Below the pieces are notes generated by a model. It was given only the letters and a program-made list of their open reading frames with translations. It searched no databases and was not told the origin of the DNA. This document shows positions 55,889 through 63,351 of a stretch of DNA of 64,000 nt, one piece after another; the stretch's first letter is position 1, and the number at the start of each line of letters is the position of its first letter. The stretch is from Endozoicomonas montiporae CL-33 (GTDB lineage Bacteria; Pseudomonadota; Gammaproteobacteria; Pseudomonadales; Endozoicomonadaceae). The position numbers and the translations under genes were made by a program. The DNA lies in contig NZ_CP013251.1 of assembly GCF_001583435.1 (NCBI RefSeq), positions 249,501 through 313,500 of the forward strand, read 5' to 3'.

Positions 55889-57259
55889 ATGAATATTCTC
55901 AACTATATGCAAAGGCTCGGCAAAGCATTGATGCTCCCTATCGCCACCTTGCCTGTTGCTGCCCTGTTACTTCGTATTGGCCAACCGGATCTGCTGAATA
56001 TAGCTTTCATGGCAGAAGCCGGTAACGCTGTTTTCAGTAACCTGCCTCTGTTGTTTGCCATGGGTATCGCAGCCGGTCTTGCCAAAGACGACGCGGGTTC
56101 TGCTGTTCTGGCGGGTGCTGTTGGTTACTTTGTTCTGACTGCTGCGGCAAAAACCATTAATGCCGACATTGATATGTCATTCTTTGGCGGCATCATCGCC
56201 GGCATCATCGCCGGACACAGTTACAATAAATTCCATACTGCCGAACTGCCTTCTTATCTTGCCTTCTTTGGAGGTAAACGACTGGTTCCTATTATGACCG
56301 GTTTGATTGCCCTGGCGGTTTCGGTAGTGGCCGGTTATGTATGGCCATCCATTCAAAGTGGCATTAATGCCTTTGCCATGGGCGTATCCGAGTCCGGCCC
56401 TATTGGTCAGTTCTTCTATGGCGTTCTGAACCGTGGCTTGATTCCTGTGGGCCTGCACCATGTTGTGAACTCTGTGTTCTGGTTCGGTCTGGGTGAGTTC
56501 ACCAACGCTGCCGGTGAAATTGTAAATGGCGACCTGCCACGCTTCTTTGCAGGCGATCCGACTGCCGGTGTCTTCATGGCAGGTTTCTACCCTGTAATGA
56601 TGTTTGGTCTGCCCGCCGCTGCTCTGGCTATGTACCTGACAGCTCATAAAAAAAACCGTGCGAAAGTCGGCGGGGTTCTGTTCTCTGTAGGTCTGACTGC
56701 TTTCCTGACCGGTGTTACCGAGCCTCTGGAATTCCTGTTTGTGTTCCTGGCTCCCGCACTTTATGCCGCTCACGCTGTACTGACAGGCCTTTCACTGGTA
56801 GTCACTAATGCCATGGGAGTCCTGCACGGCTTCGGATTCTCTGCCGGTGCCTTTGACCTTCTGCTGAACTGGGGACTGGCAACTAACCCTGTCACTCTGG
56901 TTCTGATCGGGCTTGCCTTTGCCGCCATCTACTTCTGCACTTTCTACTTCGCCATTAAGGTCTTCAACCTGAAAACCCCTGGTCGTGAAGACGAAGAAGT
57001 GGTTGAAACCATCAAGGTGGATGCTTCCGAACGCGCTGATCACTACATCACCATGCTGGGCGGAAAAGATAACCTGAAAGAAGTCGGTGCCTGCATTACC
57101 CGCCTGCGACTGACTCTGAAAGATTCCAACCGTGTGGATGAAGCCGGACTGAAAGCGCTTGGCGCGAAAGGCATCGTTCGCCTTAGCAGCAGTAGCCTGC
57201 AAGTCATTCTCGGACCACAGGCCGAAATCATTGCCGGTGAGATTAATCTCCAGTTGTAA
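55889..57259 (+). CDS. nagE: PTS N-acetylglucosamine transporter, EIICB
   Basis: 456 aa. The EIIC membrane domain (about 1-370, ten helices) includes GDLPRFFAGDPTAGVFMAGFYPVMMFGLPAAALAMYLTA and TGVTEPLEFLFVFLAPALYAAHA, glucose-superfamily hallmarks. The EIIB domain follows with the phosphocysteine in VGACITRLRLTL (Cys402). No EIIA domain is fused, unlike E. coli NagE (about 650 aa), so phosphate must come from a separate EIIA such as Crr. It takes up GlcNAc and delivers GlcNAc-6-P to NagA. Divergent from nagB as in E. coli. Confidence 0.95.
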   Translation: MNILNYMQRLGKALMLPIATLPVAALLLRIGQPDLLNIAFMAEAGNAVFSNLPLLFAMGIAAGLAKDDAGSAVLAGAVGYFVLTAAAKTINADIDMSFFGGIIAGIIAGHSYNKFHTAELPSYLAFFGGKRLVPIMTGLIALAVSVVAGYVWPSIQSGINAFAMGVSESGPIGQFFYGVLNRGLIPVGLHHVVNSVFWFGLGEFTNAAGEIVNGDLPRFFAGDPTAGVFMAGFYPVMMFGLPAAALAMYLTAHKKNRAKVGGVLFSVGLTAFLTGVTEPLEFLFVFLAPALYAAHAVLTGLSLVVTNAMGVLHGFGFSAGAFDLLLNWGLATNPVTLVLIGLAFAAIYFCTFYFAIKVFNLKTPGREDEEVVETIKVDASERADHYITMLGGKDNLKEVGACITRLRLTLKDSNRVDEAGLKALGAKGIVRLSSSSLQVILGPQAEIIAGEINLQL

Positions 57260-57269
57260 TCACCTGATA

Positions 57270-57305
57270 AGACAAGCTCTGCCCCCTCGCAGGGTTTGTC
57301 TCTTT
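57270..57305 (+). terminator. Probable terminator after nagE
   Basis: AGACAA..CTGC pairs with GCAG..TTGTCT, followed by a short T-rich stretch. From here to 57628 (over 300 bp) I see no gene; the last part is probably the left end of the IS110 element. Confidence 0.5.
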
Positions 57306-57628
57306 GCTTCTTGCTAATAACCTCAAATTGTCATGACCACATCTCCGGCCACCCCGCACTATGAAAATAATGTTCTGCCACAATGCAACTGAAGCAGAGC
57401 CTGACAGTGGTCGATGTTTTTGCAGTGGCTTTTAGACCCTGAACTCAAATTGACCTGGGCTGGATCGTTCGCACCCTCGCTTATCTCATGATTCAGAGCT
57501 GGCACCATCAGGTTCCACCTCTGGAACATTGAATGCACGGCAAACAGCCCTTTTCTCCAAGTGAGATTATGGCGATCCGATTCAGTCCGTCAGGCTCTGC
57601 CGTTCCTCCGTGAACGTTTGGAGCATAG

Positions 57629-58258
57629 ATGATGCAAACGATTGTGAAAAACTGTGCAGGCATTGATGTCCACAAAATGATGGTCATGGTTGCCGTTCGC
57701 AAAGAAATGCCTGAGGGTGATACTCAGGTGCTTACCCGTGAGTTTGGTACTTTCCGCAAAGATCGGGAGTTAATGTGCCAGTTCCTTCAGCAGCACCAAA
57801 TTGATCTTGTGGTGGTGGAAAGCACGGGGGTTTACTGGAAAAGCATTTATGCATCCATTATTGGCTTTGGTTTGACACCCCGGGTAGTCAATGCCCGGCA
57901 TGTTAAAAATGTACCTGGTCGTAAAACAGATACACTGGACAGTCAGTGGCTAGCCCAGCTTGCTCATTGTGGTCTGGTTCGTCCGAGCTTTGTACCACAC
58001 CCTGATCAGGAGCAGTTGCGCTTACTGACTCGACGCCGAGACACTGTTGTTAAACAAATAGCCACTGAGATGAACCGGCTCCATAAAACTCTCGATGACA
58101 GCGGAATTCGTCTTGGAGGCCTGATCAGCGACATCAATGGTAAGTCTGGCCAGCGTATGATTAATGCTTTGATTGATGGTGAATCACTGCAGGATATTAG
58201 ATCGCTGGTGTACAAGGGTTATGCGATCAAAGATAGAGCCAATGAAGAAAGTAGCTAA
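57629..58258 (+). pseudogene. IS110-family transposase, C-terminally truncated
   Basis: 209 aa of a protein normally 320-400 aa. The N-terminal DEDD catalytic half is complete: CAGIDVHKMMVMVAV, VVVESTGVYWKSIY, VNARHVKNVPGRKTDTLDSQWLAQLA and GLVRPSFVPHPDQEQLRLLTRRR. The C-terminal Transposase_20 (Ser) half is missing; the frame ends KDRANEESS where sequence of a different transposase family begins. Hence a broken element joined to ISL3 debris. Confidence 0.85.
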
Positions 58259-58261
58259 AAC

Positions 58262-58469
58262 CATTCGACGACACAGGCCTCTTATCCTGAACTGGTTCAG
58301 GGCAAAAAAGCATTCTCCAGCGGCATTGTAGAGGGTCTGAATACCAAGATAAAACTCACTACGAGAAAATCATACGGCTTCAGAATATAGATGTGCTGAA
58401 ATCGCTTTATATCATGCGCTTGGCAAGTTACCTGAACCAGAAATGACCCACAGATTTTACTGACGAGGC
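58262..58469 (+). pseudogene. ISL3-family transposase C-terminal remnant
   Basis: Translation in shifting frames gives NWFRAK, then KAFSSGIVEGLNTKIKLTTR and KSYGFR, then YHALGKLPEPEMTHRFY before a stop. This is the conserved C-terminus of ISL3 transposases, with at least two frameshifts and a small deletion. It directly follows the IS110 fragment. Confidence 0.8.
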
Positions 58470-58477
58470 TAATTATT

Positions 58478-58495
58478 TGACTATAATAATAGTCA
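58478..58495. promoter_or_regulatory. Palindromic operator upstream of hipB
   Basis: TGACTATAATAATAGTCA is a perfect 7-4-7 palindrome 43 bp before the antitoxin start, in the promoter region. A related GTCA..TGAC pair lies nearer the start. It differs from the TATCC-N8-GGATA sites of E. coli HipB. Confidence 0.65.
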
Positions 58496-58538
58496 CAAAA
58501 TAGTTTTATGATTAATTTTATGGTCATTATGGTGACTT

Positions 58539-58871
58539 ATGGCTACATCAAGACATTACTCAGCCTATAGCCGGAATGCAGCCCGCCTTTTGGGGATGCA
58601 GATCAGACTTTGCCGGAAGGAAAAACGGTGGACTGAAACGGAACTGGCAAGCAGAGCCGGTATTTCCAGAGCGACCTTGCAAAAAATAGAGAAAGGAGAC
58701 ATGTCCTGCAAACTGGGACTTGTCTTTGAAGTGGCTTATCTGGCGGGACTGGAGCTATTCCGGAATGATGGGGAAAGTCTGGACAGCAAGCAGGAGAGGG
58801 TCAATGACAAACTGCTCCTGCTGCCTAAAAGCATACGGGAGCGGCGACAGGAGGTAGATGATGACTTCTGA
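58539..58871 (+). CDS. hipB: HipB-like XRE antitoxin
   Basis: 110-aa DNA-binding antitoxin. The HTH is LLGMQIRLCRKEKRWTETELASRAGISRATLQKIEKGDMSCKLGLVFEVAYLAGLELF. A charged flexible C-terminus (RERRQEVDDDF) follows. GGTGA precedes the ATG. Its last 14 bases overlap the toxin start, as usual for coupled toxin-antitoxin genes. It should bind the palindrome upstream and neutralise the HipA-like kinase. Confidence 0.88.
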   Translation: MATSRHYSAYSRNAARLLGMQIRLCRKEKRWTETELASRAGISRATLQKIEKGDMSCKLGLVFEVAYLAGLELFRNDGESLDSKQERVNDKLLLLPKSIRERRQEVDDDF

Positions 58872-60120
58872 TGTCGGTTACAACGAAGCTTTTGTATGGA
58901 TCTGGCTACCTGAAGCAACCGATCCGGTGGTGACCGGTAAATTAAGTCGCAATGGAGATCGGTTGCTATTTAATTACGGTAAAAGCTATCTTCAGCGTGA
59001 AAATGCCATTGCCCTGTATGACCCTGAACTGCCTTTGACCAGTGGCAACATTTCATTGACTCAGGGTTTAAAAATGCCCGGAGTGATTCGTGATGGTTCT
59101 CCAGATGCTTGGGGGCGGCGAGTCATTATCAATCGAAAATTGGGGCAGTCTGGCAGACAGGTTGATACTGCTCATTTGGATGAACTGACTTACTTGCTGG
59201 AATCCGGCTCTGACCGGATTGGCGCTTTGGATTTTCAGCGTTCACCGACAGAATATGTGCCAAGAATCATAGCCAGTGCGACTCTGGAAGAATTATTGCA
59301 TTGCGCTGAAAGGGTGGAAAAAGGCTTGCCGGTGCCTGCGGAGCTGGATTTGGCACTGCATCATGGCACCTCTATCGGGGGAGCACGGCCCAAAGCTCTG
59401 ATTGAAGATAGTAACAGAAAGTTTATTGCCAAGTTTTCATCCAGTTCCGACATTTATCCCGTGGTGAAAGGTGAATTTATCGCTATGCGGCTGGCAAGAC
59501 TGGCGGGGTTGGATGTTGCTGATGTGCAGATGAAAGCTGTGGAAGGTAAGGATGTATTGCTGGTTGAACGGTTTGACCGACAACAGACTCCGAAAGGCTG
59601 GACTCGAAAACCAATGGTTTCTGCTCTTACCCTGTTCGGGCTAGATGAAATGTTTGCCCGTTACGCCAGTTATGAAACCTTGGCAGACCTGATTCGATTG
59701 AGCTTTACCGACGCACCCAAAACATTGAAAGAGCTTTTCTCAAGACTGGTTTTCAACATTCTTTGCGGCAACACCGATGATCATGCCCGCAATCACGCAG
59801 CCTTCTGGGATGGCGAAATGCTTACCCTGACACCAGCATACGACATTTGTCCACAAGGTCGGGCAGGAAATATTGCTAGTCAGGCTATGCTGATTTCTGG
59901 TGACCAGAGACAGAGCAATCTGGCTTGCTGCATTGAAGCGGCTGCAGTTTTTCAGCTTTCACGAACAGAAGCCACTACGATTGTTGATCAACTGAAAGAA
60001 GTTATAGAACGTCACTGGCAGTCAGTCTGTGATGAAGCCCGGCTTTCACCCGTTGACCGCAAGCTGCTTTGGGGCAGGCAGTTTATGAATCCATATATTT
60101 TCGAGGCTGTACAGCCTTGA
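58858..60120 (+). CDS. hipA: HipA-like serine/threonine kinase toxin
   Basis: 420 aa. N-terminal couple_hipA-like region (VWIWLPEATDPVVTGKLSRNGDRLLFNYGKSYL), then the kinase: GTSIGGARPKALIED as P-loop/Gly-rich segment, KFIAKFSSSSDIYPVVKGEFIAMRLARLAGL, the catalytic ILCGNTDDHARNHAAFW and the metal-binding LTPAYDICP. E. coli HipA phosphorylates GltX and causes persistence; the target here is not shown. Its start overlaps the HipB-like antitoxin. It sits between IS110/ISL3 debris and a RAYT gene, so it was likely acquired with mobile DNA. Confidence 0.9.
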   Translation: MMTSDVGYNEAFVWIWLPEATDPVVTGKLSRNGDRLLFNYGKSYLQRENAIALYDPELPLTSGNISLTQGLKMPGVIRDGSPDAWGRRVIINRKLGQSGRQVDTAHLDELTYLLESGSDRIGALDFQRSPTEYVPRIIASATLEELLHCAERVEKGLPVPAELDLALHHGTSIGGARPKALIEDSNRKFIAKFSSSSDIYPVVKGEFIAMRLARLAGLDVADVQMKAVEGKDVLLVERFDRQQTPKGWTRKPMVSALTLFGLDEMFARYASYETLADLIRLSFTDAPKTLKELFSRLVFNILCGNTDDHARNHAAFWDGEMLTLTPAYDICPQGRAGNIASQAMLISGDQRQSNLACCIEAAAVFQLSRTEATTIVDQLKEVIERHWQSVCDEARLSPVDRKLLWGRQFMNPYIFEAVQP

Positions 60121-60143
60121 ATTAGTTGAACGCCCAATATCGT

Positions 60144-61124
60144 TCATTGCAGATAGAGACTTTGGCTACAGCCCACACCGTGTACCCACTGTTTTCCAAT
60201 CTGCTTTGCATAAGCTTTTAACGATTCAAGCTTGCCTAAAGCCCTGCGGAAACGGTTATCCCAGCTCATGGTTTTCAGCCATTCATCCGGATCGATGTTT
60301 AGCCGTTCAAGAATAGGTGGTGTATTATCAGGAATGCTGCCTTTTTTGTCTTTGCGGACTACACGACCCGTCCAGTCAACCAGTTCAAGATAGCTGCTTA
60401 ACGCAAACGGTATGGCTTTGTCTGGATTCTGGCCTTGTGAACGCAAAGGTTTCAGGCAGACAGGTTGCTTTCTGGCTGCATTTCCATCAGCTTTTTTTGC
60501 TCGCTCCTGCACAGAGGTATAATCCGACTCTTCCGGCGTCGTTGCCATTTTAGCCCTGACCGGATTCAGATCAACATAAGCCATGCAGGTCAGCAATGCA
60601 GCCTCATCCAGCAAAGCCTGACTTTTGTAACGCCCTTCCCAGAACCGACCTTTGCAGCCATCTTCTTTATTAGCTTCTCTCGCCAGGTGTTCGTTATGGC
60701 ACCTCATAAACCAGCTGATATCAAGCAGACGACTACGGTATTCTTCTGCAAACGCTTCAACTCTCTGAAGTTCTGCTTTCCCCATCGAATCGTTCGCAAG
60801 AAATCTCTGCACCAGTAAGTGACCGGAGAATAATTTTGTCCAGCGTTCCAGTACTTGCCGGGTATCCCAGGACTTTCCCTGCTCTCGGTTGATATGCAGC
60901 ACAACATGGTAATGGTTTGACATCACCGCATAGGCGCAGATTTCGATAGCAAAAACACCTGACAGCTCTTTGAGCCGATCCTCAACCCACTGCCGTCGAT
61001 GTTCATAGTTTTTGCCGGAGAACTGATCATTGCCACAAAGGTATGCACGACGGACACAGCGTGCCATGCAGTGGTAGTACGGTGTGCTGGCGGGATCGAT
61101 GAGGTTCTTGCGAGCAGTGGTCAT
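60144..61124 (-). CDS. REP-associated tyrosine transposase (RAYT, Y1_Tnp family)
   Basis: 326 aa. The HUH motif is SNHYHVVLH, preceded by FAIEICAYAVM, and the C-terminal part has GCKGRFWEGRYKSQALLDEAALLTCMAYVDLNPVRAKM, typical of TnpA-REP proteins with their catalytic Tyr in this region. Single copy in the window and intact. Starting 10 bases upstream of it is a perfect 90-bp tandem duplication, a possible substrate. RAYTs mobilise or process REP palindromes and are usually domesticated, vertically kept genes. Confidence 0.85.
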   Translation of the reverse strand: MTTARKNLIDPASTPYYHCMARCVRRAYLCGNDQFSGKNYEHRRQWVEDRLKELSGVFAIEICAYAVMSNHYHVVLHINREQGKSWDTRQVLERWTKLFSGHLLVQRFLANDSMGKAELQRVEAFAEEYRSRLLDISWFMRCHNEHLAREANKEDGCKGRFWEGRYKSQALLDEAALLTCMAYVDLNPVRAKMATTPEESDYTSVQERAKKADGNAARKQPVCLKPLRSQGQNPDKAIPFALSSYLELVDWTGRVVRKDKKGSIPDNTPPILERLNIDPDEWLKTMSWDNRFRRALGKLESLKAYAKQIGKQWVHGVGCSQSLYLQ

Positions 61125-61134
61125 GATGTTCCGG

Positions 61135-61314
61135 TTTATTGCCTGTTGTTGTGTTGGATTACCGGAATAAACATAGGCGAATTGCCCGTTAGGTCAAATA
61201 ATTTATGGGTGTCCTATTAATTGATTTATTGCCTGTTGTTGTGTTGGATTACCGGAATAAACATAGGCGAATTGCCCGTTAGGTCAAATAATTTATGGGT
61301 GTCCTATTAATTGA
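61135..61314. repeat. Perfect 90-bp tandem duplication upstream of the RAYT gene
   Basis: Copy 1 at 61135-61224 and copy 2 at 61225-61314 are identical. Each contains a short palindrome GGCGAATTGCC and TTACCGGAATAA. No ORF explains it. Confidence 0.9.
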
Positions 61315-61347
61315 TTAATTCATTATTAATTCATTATTAATTCATTC
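61315..61347. repeat. 11-bp tandem repeat, three copies
   Basis: TTAATTCATTA occurs three times in tandem (the last copy ends TC) directly after the 90-bp duplication and abuts the RND gene fragment. Confidence 0.85.
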
Positions 61348-61571
61348 GTCTGCGCCCTGTCATGATGACTTCAATGACCACCATGATGGGTTCTGTACCT
61401 CTGCTGCTGTCGGTTGGAGCCGGAGCCGAATCGCGCTTCAGTATTGGTGTTGTGGTGTTTTTCGGAACGTTGGTGTCCAGCCTGCTGACATTGATTATTG
61501 TGCCAACGATGTATGCTTTGCTGTGTCAGAAAACAAAATCGCCTGAGTATGTCAGCAGCTATTCCCGCTGA
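61347..61571 (+). pseudogene. RND efflux pump gene, C-terminal fragment
   Basis: About 74 codons encoding RLRPVMMTSMTTMMGSVPLL, then SRFSIGVVVFFGTLVSSLLTLIIVPTMYALL, the last two helices of an AcrB-family permease. The frame begins in the short tandem repeat, so the gene was truncated by the repeat/RAYT segment or by a deletion. It differs in sequence from the intact pump at 19.8 kb. The 5' part is not in the window. Confidence 0.85.
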
Positions 61572-61575
61572 ATAT

Positions 61576-61589
61576 ACGTCTTAAGACGT
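61576..61589. terminator. Short palindrome after the RND fragment
   Basis: ACGTCTTAAGACGT is a perfect 14-bp palindrome four bases after the RND fragment stop; perhaps its old terminator, though no T-tract follows. Confidence 0.35.
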
Positions 61590-61653
61590 TTAAGTTGGTG
61601 TAGGCAAGGAACATTTAATACGTTCAGGGAGTGTCCTTCACTTCCAGCGAATC

Positions 61654-63114
61654 TTGAACGAACAAAAATTTTGAACCCTGAAACCAGACTGCCCCACATT
61701 CTTTATGAACTGTCGTAAGGCACTATTCCCGCGACGGTACGGCTAATGATGGCATCAAACAACCCTTCCCAGGTTTTGATCAGCCAGGTCTGGAAATAAC
61801 CTTTCATCAACTCCCACAGATGTATTCGTACACCTCGCGTTCGTTCTTTCAGGGCTTTTTGAAACTCCGGGCTGCCCAGTTGTTGCAGCTGGTCAACCAG
61901 AAAGGCCAGTACCGTCAGGTAAGCCAGATTGGTGGCAAGGTGCTGTTCACCGTGCCCGTAGTTGTGCTCAAGGTGGTAGTCTTGTTTCTTCAGGGTATTG
62001 AACGTTTGGTTTTCAATGTGCCATCGGCATCGTCCTCCTTTCATCAGGGCTTCAATGGTCTTTTCTGTCAGAGGTATGTCAGTGATCCAACTCCAGGTGT
62101 GACGATCACCTTTTTTGTCCGTCTCAACAAAATCCAGCACGTTGACATGCTCAACGGGGTTAGACTTGTTGAGGGGCACATCGTTAGTAAAACGATACCA
62201 GTACTTGATGCCAGTCACCGGGTCAGTTTTGAGGCAACGTGCCACTTTTCCTTGCTTATCCAGTTCATCTACAGCTTCAATCAGCGAGCCGTGATTGCCG
62301 TCTTTCGCAATGATAATGTAATGCCAGCCGTAACTCTTGATCAGGCGGATAGTTGGTCCGTCAGCATACAAGCCATCCAGTACGATAATCAGTTTCAGGT
62401 AGGGGTGGTCTTTTTTTACGTTGGCAAGAAAGCGCTTAAGGGCACTCTTTTCACAGTCGTTCTTGGTACAACCATCCTGTCGTACAATAGCTTCGGGAGC
62501 CAATGGTATAACGACTTTCTGGTCGGGGTGGACAATGCAACCGCCCATCAGCTGGTGATAATAAGCCTCATTGGCTTTGCCCTGATTTTTTACGCAGCAG
62601 TCGTCGCAGTGTAGCTTTCCGGAGAAGAAGGTTTGTGTACCATCAATGGCCAGCAAATAATGGTTTTTAAGGTGGCCGATGTGAAACTCAAACTTCTGCA
62701 GGTGCCCCGAACGCTGAAAGCGTGAGAAGATTTTTTTGTAAGGCTTCTGAAACCAGTGTGGAGAAAGCTGGTCAAGTACTTCTCGCATCCGGGTGTCACT
62801 GGGAACTCTGCCATTGACGACATCAAACAGGGTTTCCAGATTGTGAGCCTGGACAGGGTCTTCCCTTTGGCTATCAAAGCGGAGCATGGACGGCATTTTC
62901 ATTTGCATCATGGCAAAAGCGGACTTGGCAAAGTTGCCAAAGGGAATGCCATTCTTGCAGTGATTAGGTCGGTGATCGGGAATGTCAACCAGACAGTCAG
63001 TAACCTCTTTAATAAGGTGGCTGGCAGTCAGGTGCGTGCAATTTTTTTGAATGGGCTTGGCCATGGTTGCAACCGGTCAGATCATGCAGCATAAGGTCAA
63101 AAATAGTCGTTCAA
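61654..63114 (-). mobile_element. Insertion sequence with unassigned DDE transposase
   Basis: The transposase is flanked by TTGAACGA at 61654 and TCGTTCAA at 63107, and the bases just inside (ATTTTGA-ACC / GACC) also partly match. This gives about 1460 bp. Boundaries are approximate and no target duplication was found. Confidence 0.55.
61703..63064 (-). CDS. DDE transposase, IS4/ISNCY-like
   Basis: 453 aa. Catalytic blocks: HYLLAIDGTQTFFSGKLHCDDC (first Asp), LIIVLDGLYADGPTIRLIKSYGWHYIIIAKDGNH (second Asp) and RCRWHIENQTFNTLKKQDYHLEHNYGHG (Glu). N-terminal region with DIPDHRPNHCKNGIPFGNFAKSAFAMMQM resembles ISNCY/IS4-related transposases with a DUF4338-free layout. The frame is intact. The precise IS family cannot be settled from sequence alone. 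Confidence 0.82.
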   Translation of the reverse strand: MAKPIQKNCTHLTASHLIKEVTDCLVDIPDHRPNHCKNGIPFGNFAKSAFAMMQMKMPSMLRFDSQREDPVQAHNLETLFDVVNGRVPSDTRMREVLDQLSPHWFQKPYKKIFSRFQRSGHLQKFEFHIGHLKNHYLLAIDGTQTFFSGKLHCDDCCVKNQGKANEAYYHQLMGGCIVHPDQKVVIPLAPEAIVRQDGCTKNDCEKSALKRFLANVKKDHPYLKLIIVLDGLYADGPTIRLIKSYGWHYIIIAKDGNHGSLIEAVDELDKQGKVARCLKTDPVTGIKYWYRFTNDVPLNKSNPVEHVNVLDFVETDKKGDRHTWSWITDIPLTEKTIEALMKGGRCRWHIENQTFNTLKKQDYHLEHNYGHGEQHLATNLAYLTVLAFLVDQLQQLGSPEFQKALKERTRGVRIHLWELMKGYFQTWLIKTWEGLFDAIISRTVAGIVPYDSS

Positions 63115-63283
63115 TTGTGCGGTTGCAGATTTTTTTATCACGCTCTAAAGCCTGATAGCTGGGGGCTTTTGATAAAGGTCGGGAATTGCTGGTATGTCAG
63201 CCGTCAGCTTAAAGCTCAGTTTAAAAAAATGCATCAACATGAAGTCGGTGGAGGAGCGGATTTCAATTATTGAAATATTGTCC

Positions 63284-63319
63284 CTGTTCAGGCAGATTGC
63301 AGGTTGTCTGCCTGAACAG
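63284..63319. promoter_or_regulatory. 13-bp perfect hairpin upstream of the lipase-like gene
   Basis: CTGTTCAGGCAGA and its exact complement flank a 10-nt loop, 33 bp before the lipoprotein start. It may be a leader structure or operator. The rest of 63115-63351 shows no gene. Confidence 0.5.
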
Positions 63320-63351
63320 CAGTAAGGTTAAGTCTTTCCAGCATACAGCCA

